A stretch of 64,000 nucleotides of DNA from Sulfitobacter sp. W027 (GTDB lineage: Bacteria > Pseudomonadota > Alphaproteobacteria > Rhodobacterales > Rhodobacteraceae), in contig NZ_CP083564.1 of the NCBI RefSeq assembly GCF_025143985.1, positions 869,501-933,500 on the forward strand. Reading direction: 5' to 3'. Below are positions 9,255-17,104 of this stretch, piece by piece. The translations under genes were made by a program, and so were the position numbers. The notes under the pieces are model-generated. The model had not been told where the DNA came from. It ran no database searches and worked only from the letters and a program-made list of their open reading frames with translations. Numbering within the stretch: the first letter of the stretch is position 1; each line of letters starts with the position of its first letter.

Positions 9255-9417
9255 CTTCTCCCCCCCCCCCGATGCGATTTTTATGACGGCAGCAGCGCTG
9301 AGTGCGTCCGTCCGCTGGCCCATGGCGGGGGCGGCAGATTGTCCCCATCGCGGCGGACACGCTTGACCCCGCCCAGCCCCCGCGCCATGACCGATGTGGA
9401 AAGACAAAGGAAAGCCC

Positions 9418-11226
9418 ATGGCCCGCACTCCAACCCCAGCACCGACCGCCAAAGATGAACGTGAAAAGTCGCGGCGGATCGGGGCTTTGGCGGCGCTGAT
9501 GCCGTTCATGGTGCCCTATCGCTGGCTGATGGCTGCGGCCGGAGCGGCGTTGGTGTTGACCGCTATGATCTCGCTGGCACTCCCCCTGGCCGTGCGCCGG
9601 GTGATCGATAATTTCGGGACGGGCGAAAGCGAGTTGCTCGACCAGTATTTCGTCGCCGCCTTGCTGATTGCGGCTCTGCTCGCCGTGGGGACCGGGCTGC
9701 GCTATGCGCTGGTCACCCGGTTGGGCGAGCGGGTCGTGGCCGACATCCGTCGTGCGGTGTTTGACCGGGTAGTGGGCATGAGCCCCTCTTTCTATGAGCG
9801 TATCCTGACCGGCGAAGTGCTGAGCCGGATCACGACCGACACCACGCTGATCCTGTCTGTGATCGGGTCTTCGGTCTCCATCGCGCTGCGTAATCTGCTG
9901 ATTTTTGTAGGCGGGTTGGGGCTGATGTTGCTGACCTCGGCCAAGCTTACCGGACTGGTTCTGCTGATTGTGCCTGCCGTGGTGATCCCCATCCTGACGC
10001 TGGGCCGCCGCCTGCGCGTGCTGAGCCGTGAGAACCAAGACTGGATCGCTGCCAGCTCGGGCAATGCCTCGGAGACGCTAGGCGCGGTGCAAACCGTACA
10101 GGCGTTCACCCATGAGGCGGCAAGCCGGGGCCAGTTCGCGCAGATGACCGAAGCGTCTTTCGACGCCGCGCAACGCCGCATCAAAACCCGTGCCGCGATG
10201 ACGATGATCGTGATTTTTCTGGTCTTTGCGGGCGTGGTGGGCGTGCTATGGATCGGCGCGCGCGATGTGCGCGCTGATGTGATGAGCGCAGGCGCACTGG
10301 TGCAATTCGTGATCTATGCGGTCATGGTGGCGGGCGCGGTCGCCGCCCTGTCTGAGATTTGGGGCGAGTTGCAGCGCGCCGCAGGCGCCACAGAACGGCT
10401 GGTGGACCTGCTGCAAACCGAAGACACGGTGAAAGACCCGGCCCATGAGGCGCAGGTCAGACTGCCGCAACCGGTCGCGGGTAAGATCGCCTTTGAGAAG
10501 GTGCAATTCACCTATCCCGCCCGGCCCGATGTCGCGGCCCTCGATGGGATCGACCTTGAAATCAGCCCCGGCGAGACGGTGGCCTTTGTCGGCCCCTCGG
10601 GCGCGGGGAAGACGACGATCATCCAGCTGATCCTGCGGTTTTATGACCCACAGTCGGGTCGGATCACGCTGGACGGTGTCGACCTACGCGACGTAGCGCG
10701 GGATCAATTCCGCCGCGCCGTGGCGCTGGTTCCGCAGGACCCGGTGATCTTTGCCGCCACGGCTGCCGAGAATATCCGCTTTGGGCGTCCGGACGCCAGT
10801 GACGCGGAGGTTGAGGAGGCCGCCCGCGCGGCAGCGGCACATGAGTTCATCACCGCGCTGCCAGAAGGCTATGACAGCTATTTGGGCGAGCGCGGCGTAA
10901 TGCTGTCGGGCGGGCAGAAACAGCGTATCGCCATCGCCCGTGCTATTCTCCGCGACGCACCGGTTCTGCTGCTGGACGAGGCGACCTCTGCACTGGATTC
11001 CGAAAGCGAAGGGCTGGTGCAGGCTGCTGTGGACCGCCTGAGTGCCGATCGCACCACGCTGATCGTCGCACATCGTCTCGCCACCGTGAAAAAGGCCGAC
11101 CGCATCGTGGTCATGGAGGCCGGGCGCATCGCGGCCATCGGCACCCATGACGAACTGGTGGCGCGCGACGGGCTCTACGCACGTTTGGCGCGGCTGCAAT
11201 TCACCGATGGGGCCGTCGCCGCCTGA
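9418..11226 (+). CDS. ABC exporter, fused permease and ATPase (MsbA/ABCB type)
   Basis: A 602-residue half-transporter. The N-terminal half (about residues 30-320) has six predicted membrane helices of the ABC type 1 exporter fold. The C-terminal half is a nucleotide-binding domain with Walker A GPSGAGKTT from residue 392, signature LSGGQKQR from 496, Walker B VLLLDE from 516 and the H-loop in LIVAHRLA. It would act as a homodimer exporting a lipid, peptide or drug; the substrate is not deducible. The ATG at 9418 has an AAAGGAAAG ribosome site just upstream, so it is preferred over an in-frame ATG eight codons earlier. Confidence 0.92.
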   Translation: MARTPTPAPTAKDEREKSRRIGALAALMPFMVPYRWLMAAAGAALVLTAMISLALPLAVRRVIDNFGTGESELLDQYFVAALLIAALLAVGTGLRYALVTRLGERVVADIRRAVFDRVVGMSPSFYERILTGEVLSRITTDTTLILSVIGSSVSIALRNLLIFVGGLGLMLLTSAKLTGLVLLIVPAVVIPILTLGRRLRVLSRENQDWIAASSGNASETLGAVQTVQAFTHEAASRGQFAQMTEASFDAAQRRIKTRAAMTMIVIFLVFAGVVGVLWIGARDVRADVMSAGALVQFVIYAVMVAGAVAALSEIWGELQRAAGATERLVDLLQTEDTVKDPAHEAQVRLPQPVAGKIAFEKVQFTYPARPDVAALDGIDLEISPGETVAFVGPSGAGKTTIIQLILRFYDPQSGRITLDGVDLRDVARDQFRRAVALVPQDPVIFAATAAENIRFGRPDASDAEVEEAARAAAAHEFITALPEGYDSYLGERGVMLSGGQKQRIAIARAILRDAPVLLLDEATSALDSESEGLVQAAVDRLSADRTTLIVAHRLATVKKADRIVVMEAGRIAAIGTHDELVARDGLYARLARLQFTDGAVAA

Positions 11227-11374
11227 ACCATTCTTGATCCGCGCAACCCCGGCGTTACGTCACCCTCGTGTGACGTTGCGTTTGTTGTTGCCGATTGCTT
11301 GCGAAACGGCGCGTTTCGCCGCAATCTGGCGCGAGGAGAATAAGCCGGAACACCGGCATAGGGGAGGAGACACC

Positions 11375-13255
11375 ATGACATTCGCCGGGATCGAGGACCG
11401 CAATGCAATTGCGGCGGAAATGCCGTGGGAAGACCGCGACGTGGCCAAGACGCTCTACGGGATGCTGAGCAATACGACCGCGAAATTCCCCAACCACAAC
11501 GCCGTCAGCTATCAGATTTTCTCAGGTCCCAAGGACAAGGCGGAAACGCTGTCGTGGAAAGAGCTGCATGGCCGTGTGACGCAGGCCGCGAACCTGTTCC
11601 GCAGCCTTGGCGTGGGCGAAAAAGACGTGGTGGCCTATGTGCTGCCGAACTGTATCGAGACGACGATCACCCTGTTGGGCGGTGCCGTGGCCGGGATTGT
11701 CAGCCCGATTAACCCGCTGCTGGATGCCGAACAAATCGGGGCCATCCTGCGCGAAGTTGGCGCATCGGTCGTCGTCACTCTGCGGCCTTTCCCGAAAACG
11801 GATGTGGCGCAAAAGACTGCCGAGGCGGTGCAGCTTGCGCCCAAGGTGCATACGGTGCTCGAAGTCGATCTGGTCCGCTATCTCACCCCGCCGAAAAGCT
11901 GGATCGTCCCGCTGGTCCGGCCCAAGGGGATGGTGAACAATCAGGCGAAATACCTCAACTTTAACGCCGAGATCGCCAAACAAAACACATCGCTCAACTT
12001 CGAGGACGTGCAAGAGGATCGCGTCGCTTGCTATTTCCATACCGGTGGTACGACCGGGATGCCGAAGGTGGCGCAGCACAAATACTCCGGGCTGATCTAC
12101 AACGGTTGGCTGGGTCATCGTCTGCTCTTCAGTGAGCAGGACAATATCATGTGTCCGTTGCCGCTGTTCCACGTCTTTGCCTGCCATGTGATCCTGATGG
12201 CCGCCGTGTCCTCTGGCGCGCATGTGGTCTTCCCCACGCCGCAGGGCTATCGCGGCGAGGGGGTGTTCGACAACTTCTGGAAGCTCGTTGAACGATGGAA
12301 GATCACCTTCATCATCACCGTGCCCACCGCGATTTCGGCCAAAATGCAGCGCCCGATTGATGCGGATGTCAGCACCGTGAAAACGGCCTTCTCCGGCTCG
12401 GCCCCGCTGCCGCTGGAGCTCTTTCGCCGCTTTGAGAAGGCCACCGGCGTCACGCTGGTCGAAGGCTACGGCTTGACCGAGGCGACCTGCCTTGTGTCCT
12501 GCAACCCAACGGATGGTGTCAAAAAGGTGGGCTCAATCGGCATCGCCTTTCCCTATTCGGATGTGCGGATCATCAAGGGCACGGCGGACGGGCCGATTGA
12601 TGCGGATGTCGATGAGATCGGCGAGATCTGCGTGTCGAACCCCGGCGTCTTCGCGGGCCATACCTATGTCGAAGAAGAGAAGAACAAAGACCTCTTCTAC
12701 CACGGCAAATACCTGCGCACGGGCGATCTGGGTCGGATCGACGCTGATGGCTACATCTGGATCACGGGCCGCGCCAAAGACCTGATCATTCGCGGCGGGC
12801 ACAACATTGACCCGGCTGAGATTGAGGAGGCGCTTTTGGGCCATGAGGCTGTCGCCTTTGCCGGGGCCATCGGTCAGCCCGACGCCCATGCGGGCGAGGT
12901 GCCCTGCGCCTTTGTCGAACTGGTGGACGGCGCCAATGTGACCGAGGAAGAGTTGCTGGCTTTCGCCCGTGAGAAAGTGGCAGAACGCGCGGCCCAGCCA
13001 AAACACCTCAAGATTATGGATGAACTGCCCAAGACCGCTGTCGGTAAGATTTTCAAACCCGATCTGCGCAAGGATGCCATTACGCGGGTCTATAACGGCA
13101 GCCTTGAGCAGGCCGGGTGCGCCGCGCGGGTGACCGACGTGATCGACGACAAAAAGCGCGGGCTGGTGGCCAAGGTCACGATGAACGGCGCATCACATGA
13201 TGACGTGTCCAAAGTGCTCAGCGTCTATACACGCCCGTGGGAGCCTGCGAGCTAA
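11375..13255 (+). CDS. Acyl-CoA synthetase, AMP-binding family
   Basis: A 626-residue adenylate-forming enzyme that activates a carboxylic acid with ATP and joins it to CoA. The phosphate-binding loop TGGTTGMPK, the VEGYGLTEAT motif, the YLRTGDLGRIDADGYIWITGRAKDLIIRGG hinge region in segments, and the catalytic lysine near the C-terminus (KTAVGKIFKPDLR) are all seen. Length exceeds typical short-chain ligases and matches a subgroup of fatty acyl-CoA synthetases of unassigned chain length. The start at 11375 follows a strong GGGGAGGAG ribosome site; reading upstream would run into the ABC gene. No beta-oxidation genes flank it. Confidence 0.88.
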   Translation: MTFAGIEDRNAIAAEMPWEDRDVAKTLYGMLSNTTAKFPNHNAVSYQIFSGPKDKAETLSWKELHGRVTQAANLFRSLGVGEKDVVAYVLPNCIETTITLLGGAVAGIVSPINPLLDAEQIGAILREVGASVVVTLRPFPKTDVAQKTAEAVQLAPKVHTVLEVDLVRYLTPPKSWIVPLVRPKGMVNNQAKYLNFNAEIAKQNTSLNFEDVQEDRVACYFHTGGTTGMPKVAQHKYSGLIYNGWLGHRLLFSEQDNIMCPLPLFHVFACHVILMAAVSSGAHVVFPTPQGYRGEGVFDNFWKLVERWKITFIITVPTAISAKMQRPIDADVSTVKTAFSGSAPLPLELFRRFEKATGVTLVEGYGLTEATCLVSCNPTDGVKKVGSIGIAFPYSDVRIIKGTADGPIDADVDEIGEICVSNPGVFAGHTYVEEEKNKDLFYHGKYLRTGDLGRIDADGYIWITGRAKDLIIRGGHNIDPAEIEEALLGHEAVAFAGAIGQPDAHAGEVPCAFVELVDGANVTEEELLAFAREKVAERAAQPKHLKIMDELPKTAVGKIFKPDLRKDAITRVYNGSLEQAGCAARVTDVIDDKKRGLVAKVTMNGASHDDVSKVLSVYTRPWEPAS

Positions 13256-13268
13256 GCTGCGCAAAGGC

Positions 13269-13287
13269 GGGGCGGCTAAACTGCCCC
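13269..13287 (+). terminator. Possible hairpin terminator after the acyl-CoA synthetase gene
   Basis: GGGGCGG and CTGCCCC form a 7-bp stem (one G-T pair) with a 5-base loop, 14 bases after the stop codon. No T-run follows, so termination would be Rho-dependent or the hairpin may only protect the mRNA end. Confidence 0.4.
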
Positions 13288-13464
13288 CATCCCCCCTAAA
13301 TATCCAGATTGCAGCCCCGCTGCGTTGCGCCGATGCACAATTCCTGTGTGTCGGCGCAAAAAATTTGGGCTATTTTGCCTATAGTTAGAGGTCGGCCTTT
13401 CGCGTCAGGCATAGCGCCTATGCAAATTCTGCGGGTTCAAACTACGGTCAGAGCGTACTACTTC

Positions 13465-13498
13465 TGCATTGCAGCATTAATAATGCACTTGCAGCATT
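13465..13498. promoter_or_regulatory. Operator-like repeat before the DUF1127 genes
   Basis: The 10-mer TTGCAGCATT occurs at 13469-13478 and again at 13489-13498, exactly 20 bp (two helical turns) apart. Between them lies a perfect inverted repeat GCATTA-A-TAATGC (13474-13486). The array ends just before the AAAGGAG ribosome site of the first DUF1127 gene, so it sits where a regulator or promoter would be expected. TGC/GCA half-sites recall those bound by PhaR-type repressors, but this is only a resemblance. Confidence 0.45.
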
Positions 13499-13516
13499 CT
13501 GAAAGGAGTTGCGCTT

Positions 13517-13759
13517 ATGACGATGGCAATCTCACGTGGCACCACCCTGAGCTCCGCGCTCGATGGGCTTCACCACACCTATGACGGCCTGCGCCGTCGT
13601 GTGGCCCAGATGAAGGCCCGGCGCGCAGCTTACAACCGAACTTTCACAGAACTTAACGCACTGAGTGATCGCGAACTGTCGGATATCGGCATCGCGCGGT
13701 GTGACATCCGACGTCTCGCGTCGGAAGAACTTTTGAAGGAACAGACCTATGAAGTATAA
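13517..13759 (+). CDS. DUF1127 domain small protein (CcaF1-like)
   Basis: An 80-residue basic protein whose C-terminal half carries the DUF1127 signature, FTELNALSDRELSDIGIARCDI, followed by a short tail. DUF1127 proteins of Rhodobacter are small RNA-binding or stress-linked proteins whose genes are co-transcribed with CCTCC-loop sRNAs. It has an ideal ribosome site (AAAGGAG at 13501-13507) and overlaps the next gene by 11 bases. With that gene and the three downstream hairpins it forms one probable transcript. An RNA maturation role, as for CcaF1 of R. sphaeroides, is inference from synteny and family. Confidence 0.88.
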   Translation: MTMAISRGTTLSSALDGLHHTYDGLRRRVAQMKARRAAYNRTFTELNALSDRELSDIGIARCDIRRLASEELLKEQTYEV

Positions 13760-14009
13760 CAACACCCTATCCGCCCCTCACGGTTTCTCCCTGCGGGATG
13801 CGACGGCACCGGTCCTCGGTGCGCTCGGCACCGCTGCGGGCAAAGTGGGCAACATGCTGGCGCGTGGCGTCACCCAGATGCAGATTTCGCGTATGCAGTC
13901 CGTGTTGAACGGCATGAGCGACGAGCAGCTGGAACGCGCGGGCATCGAACGCAACCAGATCCCGCAGCACGCCGAAGCGCTGGTCACCGAAGAATACGAC
14001 GGTCTGTAA
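13749..14009 (+). CDS. Second DUF1127-like small protein
   Basis: An 86-residue protein starting inside the end of the preceding DUF1127 gene (11-base overlap), so translation is coupled. The C-terminal part, with QSVLNGMSDEQLERAGIERNQI, has the same pattern of leucines, SD(R/E)xL and (D/R)xGIxRxxI as DUF1127 but is more divergent. The N-terminal half is Ala/Gly-rich and could form one amphipathic helix. It is immediately followed by the CCTCC hairpin cluster. It is a likely partner or paralogue of the first protein. Confidence 0.75.
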   Translation: MKYNNTLSAPHGFSLRDATAPVLGALGTAAGKVGNMLARGVTQMQISRMQSVLNGMSDEQLERAGIERNQIPQHAEALVTEEYDGL

Positions 14010-14061
14010 GCCCGCAGGCTTGCACCCTTCAGGAATCAATGTCGCGCTCTGAGCGCCGCAT

Positions 14062-14103
14062 TGTCAGGCGTCGGACCCCGTTCCTCCCCGGGTTGATCTG
14101 ACA
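14062..14103 (+). ncRNA. Cuckoo/CcsR-type sRNA hairpin 1
   Basis: TGTCAG (14062-14067) pairs with CTGACA (14098-14103), with an inner ACCC/GGGT stem presenting CCTCCCC in the apical loop. It is the first of three successive hairpins behind the DUF1127 genes whose loops show a CCTCC core complementary to Shine-Dalgarno sequences. Confidence 0.7.
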
Positions 14104-14112
14104 CCGCATTTT

Positions 14113-14136
14113 AACGGTCCTCCTCCCGGACCCGTT
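14113..14136 (+). ncRNA. Cuckoo/CcsR-type sRNA hairpin 2
   Basis: AACGG-TCC pairs with GGA-CCCGTT with a one-base bulge, and the 7-base loop is TCCTCCC. The pairing and loop match the conserved CCTCCTCCC-bearing stem-loops that follow DUF1127 genes in Rhodobacter. Confidence 0.75.
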
Positions 14137-14141
14137 ATACC

Positions 14142-14177
14142 GGCCGGCAAGCTTACCTCCTCCCAAGCTTGCCGGCC
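14142..14177 (+). ncRNA. Cuckoo/CcsR-type sRNA hairpin 3, also probable transcript end
   Basis: A perfect 13-bp stem, GGCCGGCAAGCTT (14142-14154) with its complement (14165-14177), closes a 10-base loop reading ACCTCCTCCC. This is the strongest hairpin of the cluster, and its loop holds the full CCTCCTCCC motif. It lies 20 bases before the end of the convergent dtd gene. It may also stop transcription from both sides, although no long T-run follows. Confidence 0.78.
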
Positions 14178-14197
14178 CATGCTTTCCCCGCTTTCGA

Positions 14198-14644
14198 TCA
14201 AGGTGCCGCGCTGTCGAGCCAAAGGGTCACCGGCCCGTCATTGACCAGCGCCACGGACATATCCGCGCCGAAACGCCCCGTCTGAACTGGAATATCCAAG
14301 GCGGTGAGGCTGCGGGCGAAATGCGCATAGAGCGTTTCGGCCATGTCGGGCTTTGCCGCGCCGGAAAAACCGGGTCGGTTGCCGCGTGAGGTATCGGCGG
14401 CGAGGGTGAACTGGCTCACGACCAAGGCTGCGCCGCCGGTCTTAGCGAGGCTCAGGTTCATTTTACCGCCCTCATCCTTGAACAGCCGCAGTTTCGAGAT
14501 TTTCAGCGCCAGCTTCTCTGCCGTTTCTTCCGTGTCCTCGGGCATGGCGCAAACGAGGATCAGCAGGCCGTGTCCGATCTCTCCGATGATCTCACCTTCG
14601 ACCGTGACCGACGCCTCGGTCACCCGTTGCAGCAATGCGCGCAT
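14198..14644 (-). CDS. dtd: D-aminoacyl-tRNA deacylase
   Basis: A 148-residue enzyme that removes D-amino acids (and glycine from mischarged tRNA) from tRNA. The N-terminus [15 protein letters not shown], the catalytic-pocket [17 protein letters not shown] motif and the C-terminal [11 protein letters not shown] (Gly-cisPro motif NDGPVT) are all intact. The start at 14644 gives the canonical N-terminus. It lies one base after the end of the nitroreductase gene, as the last member of the minus-strand run that starts at 21.6 kb. Confidence 0.95.
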   Translation of the reverse strand: MRALLQRVTEASVTVEGEIIGEIGHGLLILVCAMPEDTEETAEKLALKISKLRLFKDEGGKMNLSLAKTGGAALVVSQFTLAADTSRGNRPGFSGAAKPDMAETLYAHFARSLTALDIPVQTGRFGADMSVALVNDGPVTLWLDSAAP

Positions 14645-14645
14645 G

Positions 14646-15323
14646 TCAGTCTTTCCAATCGATAATGTCTGAGGGGGTCGCCCGTTCGGTGCGGAAGGCG
14701 TTGGCCGGGTGGTCGCTGTCTGCATAGCCAAAGGAGATAGCGCAGAGCACCAGTCGATCTTCGGGCAGGTCAAGCACCTCACGCACCAAGGGCGCATAGG
14801 CGGCGATGGCAGCCTGCGGGATGCTGGCCACGCCAAGCGCTGTGGCGGCGAGGGTGAAGGCCGTGACGAAGCCGCCGCAATCCATCGCGCCATAGGGGCC
14901 AAGCTCGGCAGGGGAGGTCACGATGGCCACATGCGGCGCATCAAAGAGCGCGTAGTTGCGCAGCATCTGCGCCTTACGCGCTTCGCGGTCAGACTTGGCG
15001 ATGCCCACCGCATCATAGAGCTGGAACCCGCAGGTGCGCCGCCGCTCGGCATAGGCGCCGGAGTAGCCTTTGGGCCATGGTAGATCGGGTTCAACCGGGG
15101 CGCCCTCGCTCGCGGCTTTGAGGAGTGCGCCGCGGAAGGCTTCTGTGCCAGCGCCCCGCGTCACGGTCACTTGCCATGGCTGGGCATTGCACCACGATGG
15201 CACATGGCGTGCGGCGCTAACGATCTGGGTGATGGTTTCCTCCGGCAGCGGGTCGGGCCGAAAGGCGCGGCAGGAATGGCGCGTCTGCAAGAGGTCGGTA
15301 AACTGGTCGTAACTCTGGGTCAT
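14646..15323 (-). CDS. Nitroreductase family flavoprotein
   Basis: A 225-residue FMN-dependent NAD(P)H oxidoreductase. The N-terminal [17 protein letters not shown] segment (phosphate-binding Arg-x-Ser), the [12 protein letters not shown] loop and the C-terminal [19 protein letters not shown] segment are typical. Its start codon overlaps the stop of the upstream zinc-ribbon gene by 4 bases and it ends one base before dtd, so it is co-transcribed. The substrate could be a nitroaromatic, quinone or enone; the family does not fix it. Confidence 0.9.
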   Translation of the reverse strand: MTQSYDQFTDLLQTRHSCRAFRPDPLPEETITQIVSAARHVPSWCNAQPWQVTVTRGAGTEAFRGALLKAASEGAPVEPDLPWPKGYSGAYAERRRTCGFQLYDAVGIAKSDREARKAQMLRNYALFDAPHVAIVTSPAELGPYGAMDCGGFVTAFTLAATALGVASIPQAAIAAYAPLVREVLDLPEDRLVLCAISFGYADSDHPANAFRTERATPSDIIDWKD

Positions 15324-16432
15324 TGCTGTGCCATGAAATAGCCAACGATGGCGGCGGCAATCAGCCCCAGCACCACGGCAAAGGCGATCTTGATTGCGGA
15401 ATAGGGGCGTTCGCCCTGCACCTTGCCCGAATGCCCGTTAACCACGAAGCGATAGGTCTTGCCACGGTACTTATAGGCGGCCAGCCAGACCGGTAGTAGG
15501 ATATGTTTGAAGGTCACGTCACTGATCTGCGTGTTGATGTCATGCACGCGCTGACGGTCACCGCCGATGTCGAACTTCACGTCGCGTTCAATCACCCGGT
15601 CCATATGGGCGCTGGCCTGAACGAAGCCTTCCTCCAGCGTGACGCCGTAGGCCTCGGCCCGAAAACCGGCGAGGTATTCGGGCGCATAGGGTTCCAGCGC
15701 GGACAGGTCCCAAGGGTGCAGCGCATCGGTGTGTTTCTTGGGCAGAGACCGGGAGGCCAGCACCAGCACGTCGTCAAAGAACCGCGCCACCCGGCCCGAG
15801 GCCGCCCGCCAGCGCACTTTCGGCACCTGCTGCTGCACGCGCTTGCCGTCGCGCATGACCGTTTGCGTGACGTAATAGACCGTGCCCCGTTCGCCGCGAT
15901 AGCTGGAGGCCGTCTGCGCGTCATAGGTCCAGTAGGGCACGTAAATCCCCTGCATTTTCCGCCCCTTGCGGGCATATTGCTGCAAGCCATTGGGCGCGAA
16001 CCAGAGGCTGCCCAGCCAGTCTTTCATCGCGCTGCGGGCGCTTTCTTCGGATTGGGCGAAGGGCAGCACGGCGCGGGGTTTGATGTGACGGTTGGTGCCG
16101 GTATCGACCACGATTGGCGTGGCGCAGAAGGGGCATTCGGTGGCGTGTTTGCCAGCCTCGAACTCCACCTCCGCCGCGCAGTTGGGGCAGGTGGTGACGC
16201 GGGTCTCTTCCATCTCGACGGCGGGCAGCGCGGCCTGCAAGCCTGCGCGAAAATCTTGCTCGGCGATGGCATGGGCGTGGCGGCCTGTGCCGTCGATCGG
16301 TTCAACATTGCCGCAGTGGTCGCAGATCAGCAGGGACTGCGCCGGGTCAAAGCGCATGTCAGAGCCGCAGGTATCACAGGGGAAACGGTGCTCTTCAAGC
16401 GGGGCGGCAGGGGGCAGATCGGTGGCGGACAT
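15320..16432 (-). CDS. Membrane-anchored zinc-ribbon protein (TFIIB-type zinc finger)
   Basis: A 370-residue protein with two zinc ribbons at the N-terminus, CDTCGSD...CDHCG (about residues 19-41) and CPNCA...CPFCA (about 82-103). A beta-rich middle region and one C-terminal transmembrane helix (about 345-365, IAFAVVLGLIAAAIVGYFMA) follow. Its start lies 71 bases beyond the cytochrome b gene, and its end overlaps the nitroreductase gene. Proteins of this build are often mis-annotated as primosomal helicases; there is no helicase motif here. Neighbouring SPFH and TelA genes suggest a membrane role. Confidence 0.75.
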   Translation of the reverse strand: MSATDLPPAAPLEEHRFPCDTCGSDMRFDPAQSLLICDHCGNVEPIDGTGRHAHAIAEQDFRAGLQAALPAVEMEETRVTTCPNCAAEVEFEAGKHATECPFCATPIVVDTGTNRHIKPRAVLPFAQSEESARSAMKDWLGSLWFAPNGLQQYARKGRKMQGIYVPYWTYDAQTASSYRGERGTVYYVTQTVMRDGKRVQQQVPKVRWRAASGRVARFFDDVLVLASRSLPKKHTDALHPWDLSALEPYAPEYLAGFRAEAYGVTLEEGFVQASAHMDRVIERDVKFDIGGDRQRVHDINTQISDVTFKHILLPVWLAAYKYRGKTYRFVVNGHSGKVQGERPYSAIKIAFAVVLGLIAAAIVGYFMAQQ

Positions 16433-16503
16433 GAGATATGCTTTGCAAGGTCAATCGCGGCGGAGCCTAGCGGCCTTGGGGGGCATGGGCCAGACCTTGA
16501 ACC

Positions 16504-17100
16504 TCACAAAAAGCGGTGCAGGCATTTCGGCGCCATGATCCGCAGTGCGTTGTCGCGCAGGCGCAAGTGGCGCCAAAGATGAAACAGCGCATGGGCGCCC
16601 GCAATGGCGGCCAAAAGGTAGAATTCATAGATGTGGATTTTGCCAATCAGATCATGCGCACGCGGCAGGTTCAGCGGCGGGGCCACCGGCACCAGATCGC
16701 CCGCCATAAAGAGACGCGGTGCAGTAAGACCAAGGCCAAAGCCCGTGAGTGCCACGCCAAACAGCCCCCAAATCAACGCCTTATGCATCCACTGGTGCAC
16801 ATGCCGCGCCCAAGGCGGCAGCTTTGGCCCCGGTCGGCTGGCAAGACCCCGGCGCAGGTAATCGGCAGTCCAGAGCAGACAGGCGGTGACAAAGACCAGC
16901 CCCAGCAGCGAATGGATACGAAAGGCCGTGGGGCCAAAGGGCAGTACATCAGCGGGGGTCACAAGGATGAACCAAATCAGCAGCGGCACCATCGACCAAT
17001 GCAGCACCTTGAGGGCGCTGCGGCGGTGCGGAAATTTGAGGCGCGTGATCATAGGAAAACCACGGGCAGGCGCGCGCAAAAGTTTCACTTGGCGCGCCAC
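16504..17100 (-). CDS. Cytochrome b561-like membrane protein
   Basis: A protein of up to 198 residues with four predicted membrane helices and conserved histidines in helix 1 (KVLHWSMV), helix 2 (RIHSLLG), the loop before helix 3 (HVHQWMHKAL) and helix 4 (KIHIYEFY...GAHALFH). This matches the two-heme cytochrome b561 domain. It would carry electrons within the inner membrane. The GTG at 17100 lies 4 bases after the SPFH stop and would be coupled to it; an ATG at 17052 would remove 16 residues and still keep the whole domain. A redox protein inside this stress-type cluster is unexpected. Confidence 0.78.
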   Translation of the reverse strand: MARQVKLLRAPARGFPMITRLKFPHRRSALKVLHWSMVPLLIWFILVTPADVLPFGPTAFRIHSLLGLVFVTACLLWTADYLRRGLASRPGPKLPPWARHVHQWMHKALIWGLFGVALTGFGLGLTAPRLFMAGDLVPVAPPLNLPRAHDLIGKIHIYEFYLLAAIAGAHALFHLWRHLRLRDNALRIMAPKCLHRFL

Positions 17101-17104
17101 CAGA

